A stretch of 47,046 nucleotides of DNA from positions 1 through 47,046 of the IMG/VR virus record IMGVR_UViG_3300032294_002279; one strand, written 5' to 3'. The translations under genes and the position numbers were made by a program. Shown one piece after another: positions 24,147 through 32,450 of the stretch. Source of the stretch: a virus. Every line of letters begins with the position of its first letter. The stretch's first letter is position 1. The notes beneath the pieces are model-generated. The model worked only from the letters and a program-made list of their open reading frames with translations, was not told the DNA's origin and made no database searches.

Positions 24147-24411
24147 TCGGTTGACGGGTGTCGTAAGAATTATCAGGTCCGAATTTATCGTTCTCTCCGA
24201 AACCTAATCCGACAGGCACACCGCGCATTTTCTTGCGTAAGTATTCGCGCGACAGACGTTGACCTCGTTCCTGCGAACTTTCGCTCCAAACAGTCCCGGC
24301 CATACGAATGTCGCCACGCTGTCGGTAGCGATAATCATGTTTAGCGAAAGGAGCTTCCGCGTGGAAAGCTACCTTCCGCTCGTGCTTCCCGATAGGGATT
24401 TGATCAGACAT
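24118..24411 (-). CDS. Small virion-associated protein
   Basis: The 97-residue protein is basic and rich in Arg, Tyr and Gly (DYRYRQRGDIRMAG, REYLRKKMRGVPVGLGFGENDKFG). No family is recognised. It is the last gene of the leftward virion operon and overlaps the gene upstream of it by eight bases. Its end overlaps the convergent methyltransferase-like gene. A structural or ejection role is inferred from position. Confidence 0.45.
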   Translation of the reverse strand: MSDQIPIGKHERKVAFHAEAPFAKHDYRYRQRGDIRMAGTVWSESSQERGQRLSREYLRKKMRGVPVGLGFGENDKFGPDNSYDTRQPIKYTHAREY

Positions 24412-24901
24412 TCCAAGTGGTCAGACGCTTGACTTGATCTTGGTTGATGTTTCCTTGCGCTAAATCCATAGATCTCTTATCTAGCTGCAGATTGAATGCG
24501 GGATCGTTAGCAATAGCAGCAAATCGAGGCTGAACTTCGTCTAATCCACGCTTGATGTACTGGTCGTACATGTTGGCGCTTTTGACCAGCGTATCTTCAA
24601 AACGCTGATGAGAGGGGCTCCCAAGGACAGGATAATCTCCTTGATTTAGTTGAGTCTGGAATCGCTCTTGTTCTCCGGTCATAAACGGACCGAATTGATT
24701 TTGGATACGGCTGTAATAAGACGCCGGGTCTTGTCCCTCACCTAAGAATGCAAGCATATCGCCTTGAGTATCTCCTGCCCACTCACGGTACTTACCGCCT
24801 CTTTTCTCTAAATTTTTGGCGATCCGTTCGCCTGTACGCGCGGCTTTTTCAACCGATTCATTGGCTCTTGCAAGTGCTTCTGCGTTAGGATTAGCGCCCA
24901 T
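24404..24901 (-). CDS. Helical virion-associated protein
   Basis: The 165-residue protein is strongly helical with Ala/Glu/Arg-rich stretches (NAEALARANESVEKAARTGERIAKNLEKRGG) and Gln/Phe-rich segments later (FMTGEQERFQTQLNQGDYPVL). There is no membrane segment or signal peptide. It lies between the virion lysin gene and the small Arg/Tyr-rich protein, with 32 bases to the lysin, so an internal virion or neck role is likely. No family is recognised. Confidence 0.5.
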   Translation of the reverse strand: MGANPNAEALARANESVEKAARTGERIAKNLEKRGGKYREWAGDTQGDMLAFLGEGQDPASYYSRIQNQFGPFMTGEQERFQTQLNQGDYPVLGSPSHQRFEDTLVKSANMYDQYIKRGLDEVQPRFAAIANDPAFNLQLDKRSMDLAQGNINQDQVKRLTTWNV

Positions 24902-24933
24902 AGTCTTAAAAACCCTTTCTCAAGTATACCAAA

Positions 24934-26157
24934 TTAACCGATCAGCTTTAAGAGTTCCGGAGTTACTGGAATTCTTCCTTCCGGTAAACCTAAATGAATA
25001 TGTTCATGATGACCGCCGACAGGATCGTATTTAGGGTGGAAAATTTGAGCACCAGGCAGAGCTTGCCTTAGTTGTTCGCCGAGCTGAACGGTTCTATTTT
25101 TCCAATCTCCCTCGCCCCAATCAGTAATATCTAAAGCACGACCTTGGTAATGAAGAGAACCAGGGCTGTGCTTGCCCACGCGGCCAAAAGCTGGGTGCTC
25201 GCCAATGCGCAATCCACCAGGACCGTACTTGCGCTGCAATGCTTTACCTAATTCAACCGTGCTAATAAACTGAGCATTTGGGTCCACTGCGGAAGTAGCC
25301 GAAGGACCAGCCGAAGCCAGCTGAGAATTAATTAAACTTTCTTGAGCTGCTTGACTCTTATCGTAAGCTTTCTGACTCATCTTAGCGCCTAAAATATCCA
25401 TGACTAACTTAGAAGGATCATTGCCTCCTGGTGCTCCTCCTAAAAACATAACTTCATTTGCTTTATACTGATACTGCTCGGCAAGTGCTCTACCTTCTTC
25501 TCCATACTTATCGGGGTCTGCTTTTATAGCCTCCGCCGCTTGTAAATAAACTTGCGCTTTTTGAGTATCTCCTCCTGTTGATTGTGCCGCTCCGGATAAA
25601 GCATATTGAGTAACAATATTTTTTAAAGCGCCTTGAAAATCATATCTAGGCAAACTTACCGGAGTAACTCCGGCGGCTTGATTTACCTGATAAGGCACGC
25701 CACCACTGGGTTTCTGTAAAAAACCCTGCAACTCACCCAGAGATTTAACGGGTTGACCGTAAAAACTTTTACCCTGCAGCGTGGGCAAACTAGCCCATTC
25801 GGGAGCAAGCTTAGCGATCGTTTGCGGAGTAATCGGATCTTTCGTAGGGTCGACCCCACGTTGCTTCATCAAATAAATCGCTGCAAGATCTTGCTCTTGC
25901 GGACCAAATCCCTGTAACCCTAGGGCTTTTTGCGCTCCAGCATAAGTACCGGGCATAAATTGATAACGACCCGCCGCAGCGCTACCTCTCGGAAAACCCT
26001 TAGTGCTTACAACAACATCAGGATGTCTAGAAAAATCTTGAAAGCGACCTCCGCCAAACATGACGTCATACCCGCCACCGCGACGAGCACTGTCCGTACC
26101 TTCGGCGTACGCGATCAGATCAAGCCACTGTCGGGTCAGCGGGTTATCTAACGCCAT
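24934..26157 (-). CDS. Virion-associated lysin: muramidase plus M15-like peptidase
   Basis: The 407-residue protein begins with a GH104-type muramidase domain: LIAYAEGTD (E19), GGYDVMFGGGRF and AAAGRYQFMPGTY, about residues 10-72. A Pro/Gln-rich linker follows. The C-terminus (about 295-400) has SLHYQGRALDI (H336, D343) and EHIHL (H386, H388), which match the S-x-H-x-x-G-x-A-x-D and H-x-H zinc ligands of M15-type DD-peptidases. It would cut glycan strands and peptide bridges during DNA entry. Its place among virion genes and away from the lysis genes supports a structural lysin rather than an endolysin. No signal peptide is present. Confidence 0.8.
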   Translation of the reverse strand: MALDNPLTRQWLDLIAYAEGTDSARRGGGYDVMFGGGRFQDFSRHPDVVVSTKGFPRGSAAAGRYQFMPGTYAGAQKALGLQGFGPQEQDLAAIYLMKQRGVDPTKDPITPQTIAKLAPEWASLPTLQGKSFYGQPVKSLGELQGFLQKPSGGVPYQVNQAAGVTPVSLPRYDFQGALKNIVTQYALSGAAQSTGGDTQKAQVYLQAAEAIKADPDKYGEEGRALAEQYQYKANEVMFLGGAPGGNDPSKLVMDILGAKMSQKAYDKSQAAQESLINSQLASAGPSATSAVDPNAQFISTVELGKALQRKYGPGGLRIGEHPAFGRVGKHSPGSLHYQGRALDITDWGEGDWKNRTVQLGEQLRQALPGAQIFHPKYDPVGGHHEHIHLGLPEGRIPVTPELLKLIG

Positions 26158-26175
26158 CTGTCTGCTATTTATTCA

Positions 26176-26472
26176 TCATTCTACCGAATCTTCAGAATCA
26201 TCGAACATCTGTACATTAGTTTCTACAGTGACTCCTATTTGATTCATAACTGTTTTATACGCTCTTTCTTTACACATTAATTTTAAAATCATGACCCAAA
26301 AAAACTGATCTCGGTCGCTTCGATTATTTAAAGATTTCGCTTTGGCTCGGATCCTGGTTAGCACAAATTCATCTTCCAGCGTCAGTCCGCAATGAAGATT
26401 TTGCATTCCTCCATCGAAATTTGCGGTAGCCACGGGCGGAACCCACTCTCTGCTTATCCTACACCGAATCAT
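26176..26472 (-). CDS. Small protein with distant NblA-like region
   Basis: The 98-residue product (ATG 26472; alternative start 26406) contains LTLEDEFVLTRIRAKAKS and then NRSDRDQFFWVMILKLMCKERAYKTVM. The L-T-L-E-x-E-F start, the charged turn and the K-L-M-x-K-E helix follow the NblA pattern. However, the loop between them is four residues longer than in the classic protein. The tail is acidic (MFDDSEDSVE). A phycobilisome-related role is possible, but an unrelated helical virion protein is equally possible. It lies 18 bases from the virion lysin, its downstream neighbour on the same strand. Confidence 0.35.
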   Translation of the reverse strand: MIRCRISREWVPPVATANFDGGMQNLHCGLTLEDEFVLTRIRAKAKSLNNRSDRDQFFWVMILKLMCKERAYKTVMNQIGVTVETNVQMFDDSEDSVE

Positions 26473-26490
26473 TAACGTACGTCTCAAGGG

Positions 26491-26518
26491 ATTAAGTGCT
26501 TTCTGTAATCATTATAAA
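26491..26518 (+). promoter_or_regulatory. Possible promoter of the HTH-Dps island
   Basis: TATAAA at 26513-26518 lies 16 bases after ATTAAG at 26491-26496, in the 114 bases upstream of the excisionase-like gene. The -10 box is good and the -35 box poor. TATAAAAT also resembles a T4-type late promoter. It is the only visible promoter-like element before this plus-strand island. Confidence 0.3.
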
Positions 26519-26601
26519 ATCAAGGTTAAGGCCGGCTCCCGACCTTTACAAAGCGCAAGAACCTCGTTATCATTACTGAGCCATCCTCATTCACACGGCA
26601 G

Positions 26602-26871
26602 ATGTTTGAAGGTAAGACTCTCCTGACGATTGCTGAGACTGCAGAGTTCCTCAACTGTTCCAGCGGCTTCGTGCGCAAGCGCATCGCACTGACCGAATCC
26701 AATAACCCCGGCGGCTGGCCCAAGGACATCTATGTAAACCTGCAGCCTTCCGGTGCTAAGTCTCTGTATCGGATCAACAAAGATGCGCTTCAGAGCTATC
26801 TGAACGGTGCTGATTCGTCGGCTATAGTAGAAGACGACGCAATGGAAACCGCAGTAGCAGCGGCTTTTTGA
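26602..26871 (+). CDS. Excisionase-like HTH DNA-binding protein
   Basis: The 89-residue protein has LTIAETAEFLNCSSGFVRKRIA (about 8-29), an HTH_17/excisionase-type motif. YRINKDALQSYL follows near 57-68 as the second helix element. Its length and arrangement are those of small phage regulators or Xis-like proteins. The protein could regulate its own island. It ends directly before the Dps-like gene, with a possible TTG start overlap, so the two genes are in one transcript. No integrase is in the window. Confidence 0.6.
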   Translation: MFEGKTLLTIAETAEFLNCSSGFVRKRIALTESNNPGGWPKDIYVNLQPSGAKSLYRINKDALQSYLNGADSSAIVEDDAMETAVAAAF

Positions 26872-26873
26872 AC

Positions 26874-27407
26874 ATGACGGACACCGAGACTTTCGCTTCG
26901 ACTCCTACGTCAGCTTTGATGCCCACGCAAATCGAAGAGCGGATTATCTCGGTGGAACCAGAGCCCCAGCTTCAGGTCCTTCTCTTGAATCTGGTGGCTC
27001 TGTCGTCATACGCTCATCAGCTATACACACAAGCACATCTAATTCACTTAAACGTCGAGGGGCCTTTATTTCTCCCTATCCACGAGTTTTTAAAAGGTCA
27101 GTACGATTTACACGTAGGACACTTTGATAAACTGGCCGAGTTTGTCCGTACTATGGACACTCTTATGCCGATGTGTCAGAAAGGATTGTTAGGGGCGTAT
27201 AGGGGTTTCAAAAACTGCAAGTCTTATGAAACTCGCGATATGTTAGTGACTTATCTAAAAAACTTAGAAGATTTTGGTATGCAGTCCAAAGATTTGGGTG
27301 AATTAGCGCGCACAGTTAAAGCTCCTGATGTGGAGAATTATGCAGCTCAATTAGTAGATGACTCTTTTAAAGCAGCGTGGTTTTTAAAGAGCACTCTTCG
27401 CGCTTAA
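26874..27407 (+). CDS. Dps-like mini-ferritin
   Basis: Dps proteins store iron and detoxify peroxide in a 12-subunit shell. This 177-residue protein has the family's core, H-L-N-V-E-G-P-L-F-x-x-I-H-E-F-x-x-x-Q-Y (residues 58-77). The ferroxidase ligands have the exact Listeria Dps spacing: H58, H70 (12 apart), D85 (15 apart) and E89 (4 apart). The Trp next to the first His is Leu here. The N-terminal tail is acidic/polar without the Lys cluster that binds DNA in E. coli Dps, so DNA binding is uncertain. I chose ATG 26874 over TTG 26868. It is transcribed rightward against the virion genes, with an HTH gene upstream. Confidence 0.78.
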   Translation: MTDTETFASTPTSALMPTQIEERIISVEPEPQLQVLLLNLVALSSYAHQLYTQAHLIHLNVEGPLFLPIHEFLKGQYDLHVGHFDKLAEFVRTMDTLMPMCQKGLLGAYRGFKNCKSYETRDMLVTYLKNLEDFGMQSKDLGELARTVKAPDVENYAAQLVDDSFKAAWFLKSTLRA

Positions 27408-27991
27408 GTTTGAACCCATTGGCCGCCCACATAGATATAAAGACCTGAGGGAGCCGCTGCCTGGTACATTAAAGTTCCCTCGGCGGCTATAAGAGGTAGT
27501 CCGGAAGTAACAGCTAAACCGGAGGCTTGGATACACCCAGAAGAGACAATGGCGGAATAGGCGCCTGAAGCGGCGATAGCGCCAGAAGCATTTACCGCTC
27601 CAGAAGCCAGAATACATCCAGACGCTAAAACGCATCCAGAAGCCATAACGGCTCCGGAGGCAGAAACAGCAAAATCCGCGTACGCTGAACCAATAACCTG
27701 CCACGCGGAACCGGTCCAGACCTTCATATAATACGCAGATGTACTACTGTCGACCCATGTTTCTCCGGCTGAATTACCCGCAATTCCTGCAGGGGAAGAA
27801 TTAGGAGCTGTAGTTGAATAGTGGTTAGGGCCTATCTTTCGAATATTTCCGCCTGAATCTTGAAAATAAAGACCTGGATCACTACTTCCGAAGGACAAAG
27901 CCAGTCGGCCGACCTGGGCGGCTGTTGTATTAGGTCTGTCGGATGATTGTGGAGATCTGTTACTTAGAAGAATATACGGAGTGGACGTCAT
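27404..27991 (-). CDS. Fibre-like virion protein with ASG repeats
   Basis: The 195-residue protein has a middle run of 'x-ASG' repeats (VMASGCVLASGCILASGAVNASGAI, about 113-137), a Trp motif near residues 75-95 (TWVDSSTSAYYMKVWTGSAW) and an end VGGQWVQT. The Trp motif resembles those in the adhesin at 18641-20281. It likely belongs to the tail appendages. It converges with the Dps-like gene with a four-base overlap, so the two genes' ends interleave. Confidence 0.6.
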   Translation of the reverse strand: MTSTPYILLSNRSPQSSDRPNTTAAQVGRLALSFGSSDPGLYFQDSGGNIRKIGPNHYSTTAPNSSPAGIAGNSAGETWVDSSTSAYYMKVWTGSAWQVIGSAYADFAVSASGAVMASGCVLASGCILASGAVNASGAIAASGAYSAIVSSGCIQASGLAVTSGLPLIAAEGTLMYQAAAPSGLYIYVGGQWVQT

Positions 27992-29511
27992 CAGTAGGTA
28001 CCTCCATTTAAAGTAAGTCCGACAGGGGGAACTAAAGCGCCGTTTAGATACGTGCCCCCGTCGATAGTGTTTACGGGTTGAAGAACAGGAGTTCCGTTGA
28101 GATAAGTTCCGCCGTCATAGGTTTCCGAGAGTACCGGAGCGTAGGGATCATACTCCGAGACCGGGGCTAAAGAGATATTATTCGGATCTAAAGAGACAAA
28201 AGAACCGAGTTCTCCTATATTTAAAGTCTTGCTTACAACATTGTAAGTGTCGGGGTATAGCATTTGTTTTGGCATCTCTTTCGGAGAGGGGCCATACCTG
28301 TTCCACCAAATAAGATTTCGTTCTCTTTGAAAAAAATCGGTTTGTTTTTTTAGATCTCTGTCAAATTTTTCTCTGTACCACTCATTCATAGGCTCGTCGT
28401 TAGGTTGAGGGAGCCATATCGTTGTGGCAGCGTCTTGTTGATATTTATTTTTCAGATCCCACATAGCGGCATAAATATGTTTACACCATCTGGGTTGGTA
28501 ATAAAAAAGATTAGGGTCTGAATAGGACTCTTGGTTATAAGAAGGAATATTATAAATTTGATTTAGGTAAATAAAACCAAAAGATCGGGCATATCCTGGG
28601 TTGTCTTGTGCCGGCACAACCCGAGGAGTTTGTTCAGGGCCAGCATCATAAAAGCCTGGCGACATATTAAAAACGCCTGTATACGGATATTTCATTCTCA
28701 GAGATTTTTGATACAGATCAAACGACTCTCTACCTAAGAAATCTGGACAACTACACTGACTCCGCATTTCTGTAGTTAAAAATTCACCAGGAGCAGGAGG
28801 TCCGGACGCGGGGACTGTCATCTTTGTTGCGTCGACCACGCTCCAACTTTTACCTGGATCGTGAGATAAAAACAGCGTATTAAATTTAGGTGTGCTGTCT
28901 GGATCGACAGGAACTCCATCTATCCCTACTGCAGTAACAGTATAGTTATTAAAACCGTATAGCTTATCTGCTCCTTGCGGCGTAAAACGATTGGATAAAA
29001 CTTCTCCTTTGAAGAAAGATATGGGTGCGCCAAAACTAGAAGTTAATCTTACAGCATATGTCTGGGGATCATAGTTTGTTACGGATTCTATAGCGTATCC
29101 AAAATCTTTGAAATTAAACGAATCTCTAGGTCGTATACCGACCATCCACATTTTTGAGTCAGTCCTAGTTGTCGGATATAAAAATGAAAGAGCGGGTATA
29201 TACACACCAGACTCGTTATTTCCTCCCAAGTAGTACTTAAAACCGTAGGCTAAAGCGTCGTACGCCTGTTGAGCGTACATTGATAACTCATAACCACGGC
29301 GCCACCTAATCCATAACGAAGCATAGTCGTAATCGCTTAAGACACTAAAATCCTTAGTGCCGACGGCGGGTCTGAATCTTCGATTAAAAGGTTGCGGTCG
29401 ACTTAATTCGGAGGGTTTTTCAGCGCCGGAAATATCAGGAACAGATCGGATACCTGAGTTCGCGTTGAACTGACGAAACCCAAAGTTATCCGATCCTTTC
29501 CGACGTGACAT
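27991..29511 (-). CDS. Large virion protein with split SWIM-like zinc motif
   Basis: The 506-residue protein carries CSCPDF at 253-258 and WCKHIYAAMW at 342-351. Together they form the C-x-C...C-x-H zinc-ligand set of a SWIM domain, but with an 87-residue insertion between the halves. The rest is rich in Tyr, Trp, Pro and Asn, typical of structural proteins. Three GGTY motifs, two of them continuing as GGTYLNG, end the protein. It probably sits at the head-tail joint or tail; the SWIM pair could bind DNA or protein. Its start overlaps no gene, and its stop touches the next gene. Its virion role is inferred from context. Confidence 0.6.
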   Translation of the reverse strand: MSRRKGSDNFGFRQFNANSGIRSVPDISGAEKPSELSRPQPFNRRFRPAVGTKDFSVLSDYDYASLWIRWRRGYELSMYAQQAYDALAYGFKYYLGGNNESGVYIPALSFLYPTTRTDSKMWMVGIRPRDSFNFKDFGYAIESVTNYDPQTYAVRLTSSFGAPISFFKGEVLSNRFTPQGADKLYGFNNYTVTAVGIDGVPVDPDSTPKFNTLFLSHDPGKSWSVVDATKMTVPASGPPAPGEFLTTEMRSQCSCPDFLGRESFDLYQKSLRMKYPYTGVFNMSPGFYDAGPEQTPRVVPAQDNPGYARSFGFIYLNQIYNIPSYNQESYSDPNLFYYQPRWCKHIYAAMWDLKNKYQQDAATTIWLPQPNDEPMNEWYREKFDRDLKKQTDFFQRERNLIWWNRYGPSPKEMPKQMLYPDTYNVVSKTLNIGELGSFVSLDPNNISLAPVSEYDPYAPVLSETYDGGTYLNGTPVLQPVNTIDGGTYLNGALVPPVGLTLNGGTY

Positions 29512-29517
29512 AGCAGA

Positions 29518-30087
29518 TCAATAGAATCCGCCTTGAGCCAAGATAGTGATGCCCGAAGGACTGAGACCGCCAGAAGCGCGGACGCCAGAAGCACCTGCAG
29601 GACCCACGCCGATGTAACCGGCACACAGGATGTAGCCCTTTTCGAGGTATAAACCCTCGTTTTTACCGATTTGAACAGGCGCGATTAAGCTTGTATCACC
29701 CGTGCGAGGAACTGGCGCCATCACAGCGGGCAGTTGGACACCCAGCGGGTAACCAAAAGTAGAACCACTCAATCCGACTTCAAAACGTCCGACCATCAGA
29801 GCAGCTGACGTGGAAGGAGCCGACTGATTAGGCATGTAGACGTACAGACCAATATCAGCCGTACGAATACCACTGTTGTCAGGGTAATCTTCGTTGCTGA
29901 CAATAGTGATGTCCTCGACCAGAGCACCGTCTTCAGACGGAAGATCGCCTACGCGGACTAACTGGATCAAGTCCCCCAAAGCGGGGTTAGTGGGATCACA
30001 CGTAGTAGTAGCGTTTGTAATACGCGCGCCCCGTAAAAAAGGACGATCTACAAGACAAGGTTGCTTGTTGGTGCTAGTAGAGGCCAT
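29518..30087 (-). CDS. Virion structural protein, beta-rich
   Basis: The 189-residue protein is rich in Gly, Ala, Pro and Val, with little charge (LSGSTFGYPLGVQLPAVMAPVPR, GYIGVGPAGASGVRASGGLSPSG). No family or motif is recognised. It is located between the SWIM-motif protein and several internal virion proteins on the same strand, with short spacers. A tail or decoration component is the most likely role. Confidence 0.5.
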   Translation of the reverse strand: MASTSTNKQPCLVDRPFLRGARITNATTTCDPTNPALGDLIQLVRVGDLPSEDGALVEDITIVSNEDYPDNSGIRTADIGLYVYMPNQSAPSTSAALMVGRFEVGLSGSTFGYPLGVQLPAVMAPVPRTGDTSLIAPVQIGKNEGLYLEKGYILCAGYIGVGPAGASGVRASGGLSPSGITILAQGGFY

Positions 30088-30108
30088 TGTGTGCGCTAGA
30101 TGGGGTTA

Positions 30109-30549
30109 TCAGGCTAAACCCCGTAAAGGGTTGTCGGTTTTAAGGGGCGCAGGCTTGACTAATGCCGACGCCAATAATGCAGACGAATCTTCTTTAGACC
30201 CGCCAATACGCTCAAGAATCTTATTAAGCCGATCTTCGTCTTGCTGCTTAGCGATGTAGTCAGAGATCATGCGGGTAGCCATGCCTTGAGGAGCTGGCTC
30301 CATGCCTCGGATTCCTCGGATCATGTTTCCGAGTCCTTCAAGCAAAATACTGCCGCCGATCCACGCGTTGTTAAAGGGGCTGTCCGATCCGCCAGGTTTA
30401 GCGGGGCTGGGACTGGTGGAAGGTGCCAACCCCTCAGCTACGGAAGAGAAGTCATCAATGCTATACGCCGGCGACTCAAATCCGCCGGCAATAGAGGTAC
30501 CAAAGTCATACCCGCGTAGGGGTACAGAATTAGAAAAATAGTCCGCCAT
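30109..30549 (-). CDS. Virion-associated protein with helical C-terminus
   Basis: The 146-residue protein has a Ser/Pro-rich first half and a charged helical second half (DYIAKQQDEDRLNKILERIGGSKEDSSALLAS). A central hydrophobic patch (WIGGSILLEGLGNMIRGI) may be a peripheral membrane segment. No family is recognised. It abuts the large Pro-rich gene (11 bases), consistent with a set of internal or ejected virion proteins. Confidence 0.45.
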   Translation of the reverse strand: MADYFSNSVPLRGYDFGTSIAGGFESPAYSIDDFSSVAEGLAPSTSPSPAKPGGSDSPFNNAWIGGSILLEGLGNMIRGIRGMEPAPQGMATRMISDYIAKQQDEDRLNKILERIGGSKEDSSALLASALVKPAPLKTDNPLRGLA

Positions 30550-30559
30550 GGATCAATCC

Positions 30560-32425
30560 TCAGAACAGGGGCATTTTTTCAAGGGTTTGGTACGCCTGCG
30601 GAGCAAGCGTGGCGTTTAAATCTGCCGCTCCTTGAGTACTAAAAGCAGCATTCATCGCTGCAGCACGCGCCTGCCCGGCTGCGTTATTGGGGGTGTTAGT
30701 TCCCATGGAAGTACCCAGAACAGCGCCTTGCGCCACGGGCATCTGTTGACTAGGACCGCGACGCTGCATTTGAAGTTGCAGACGGTAGGCAAGATCGGGG
30801 TTAGCTTTTGCCCAAGTTTCTAAAGCTGCCTCGGTTTCAATGCCGACGGAAGCAGGTGCGCCCATTCCTTTAAGTGCGCCGATAATTTGTTCCGACCGGC
30901 CAGGAGCACCAGCGTAAGCCGCTTGAACACGGTAAAAATCACCAATGTTCTGGTACTGAGAAGCATCTTGACGGAGGCCCTGGGCTGCGTTTTGGATTGC
31001 TTGACGATACTCGGATTCTCGCGAATCCATAAGTTGCGGTACCGACCCAGCCCCCATGGAGCTACCGACGGGAGCTGCCGGAGCTTGCCCGCCAATCGGA
31101 GCCGACGGACCAGGAGCAAAAGGCGCTGCAGGAGCGCTAAGTGAACTGGGGTTGACGGTACCTGGGATTGCGTTGGTGCTACCAGCAATAGGTTGAGGGG
31201 CAGCCGTTAGAGGAGCACCAGTAACAGAGGGAGTATTGGCACCAGATTCAGGAGTCGCCGTGGGCACACCCAGCTGCGTTTCACCGGGCGAAGGGTATGG
31301 AGGTTGCAGCCCAGACATGTCCACGCCTGATCTCCGGAGTGCAATTCCGAGGGGTTCATGAGCAATAGGCTGTTCGGGTTGTTCTTGACGACCGGACATA
31401 TAAGCAGCAAGACCAAGACCTCCTAAAATCCCGCCGCCGACGAAAGGTGCAACAGGCATCCGTCGGGCAGCGGCAGTTCCGCCGGCCGCAGCGGCTTGGG
31501 CGGAAGAACCGGTCGCAAGACGTTCTAACGTAGGACCGACGTTGCGGAGAAATTCAGGTGTTGCCAGAGCTTGACGAAGATCTACCATGTTGACACCGCC
31601 AAGCGCGTCGGACATCAATCGAAAGGCATCTCCTTCAGGGAGAACTCGTTGAGTTGGTGAAACTTCATAGACAGTGACAGGTTCGACAGATGGTCGAAGA
31701 CCTGCCTGAGTAGTCGGAACTAATCCTGTAGGCGGAATTGCTTCTGCAGTAAGAGATCGACCGGCGGGAGGAACCATCCCGCCACCGGCGGAAGGAACAA
31801 TCTCGCCGCCCCGATTCAGGTATTGAGTGGGAGTTGTTTCCAGCTGCCGGATCAGAGGAGAGTCAAATCCCTCGGTGCTCAACAGTGCTTCCATGACATC
31901 GTCAGCATTGACGCCACGCTCTGCAGCCGTGGTCTCGACGACGGAACGAATACGGTTATACCCTTCAGGGTCTCGACGCATCAGTTCTTTACCGTAAGCA
32001 AAGGCAGGTTCAGGAGCTTGCGGGGAACTTAAAATCGGATAGGGGCGGACAGTAGTGCTCGCGGGAATATCTTGAACTATAGGTAAAGAACGTTGGCCAG
32101 GAGCAACACCAGGAGTACGAGCGGGAAGAGTTTCGCGAGGAACATCGTCTTGGGGATACCCAGCGCGACGAGGAATTTGTTCTGCAGGAACTTCGCGGGG
32201 GCCGGGAAGTTGCCGCTGAAATCTCCCAGTGGATCGATCAGGAGGAACGTTTAGACGCGGTTGAACAGCAGGACCAGTAGGCGCAGAAGGAGTAACGGAA
32301 GAGCTAGGTTGGATCGTTTGCCGAATTTGCCGAGGGCTCGGCGCATCCGGAATCATGTTATTGATCATCCGGAGCCCGCCTTCGACAAGCGCTCGGATGG
32401 TTTTTTCGTATGCGCTGTACGACAT
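30560..32425 (-). CDS. Large Pro/Ala-rich internal virion protein
   Basis: The 621-residue protein is strongly Pro/Ala/Gly/Gln-rich, with long low-complexity stretches. A hydrophobic segment, VGGGILGGLGLAAYM, near residue 330, could cross a membrane. A few ordered helices appear (N-terminal AYEKTIRALVEGGLRMI; C-terminal AALETWAKANPDLAYRLQLQMQRR). No enzyme motif is found. Such composition and a single membrane-like segment suggest an internal protein ejected with DNA. This is an inference; no family is recognised. Confidence 0.5.
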   Translation of the reverse strand: MSYSAYEKTIRALVEGGLRMINNMIPDAPSPRQIRQTIQPSSSVTPSAPTGPAVQPRLNVPPDRSTGRFQRQLPGPREVPAEQIPRRAGYPQDDVPRETLPARTPGVAPGQRSLPIVQDIPASTTVRPYPILSSPQAPEPAFAYGKELMRRDPEGYNRIRSVVETTAAERGVNADDVMEALLSTEGFDSPLIRQLETTPTQYLNRGGEIVPSAGGGMVPPAGRSLTAEAIPPTGLVPTTQAGLRPSVEPVTVYEVSPTQRVLPEGDAFRLMSDALGGVNMVDLRQALATPEFLRNVGPTLERLATGSSAQAAAAGGTAAARRMPVAPFVGGGILGGLGLAAYMSGRQEQPEQPIAHEPLGIALRRSGVDMSGLQPPYPSPGETQLGVPTATPESGANTPSVTGAPLTAAPQPIAGSTNAIPGTVNPSSLSAPAAPFAPGPSAPIGGQAPAAPVGSSMGAGSVPQLMDSRESEYRQAIQNAAQGLRQDASQYQNIGDFYRVQAAYAGAPGRSEQIIGALKGMGAPASVGIETEAALETWAKANPDLAYRLQLQMQRRGPSQQMPVAQGAVLGTSMGTNTPNNAAGQARAAAMNAAFSTQGAADLNATLAPQAYQTLEKMPLF

Positions 32426-32450
32426 CCTAAAGACCTAGCCTGAGTTTATA

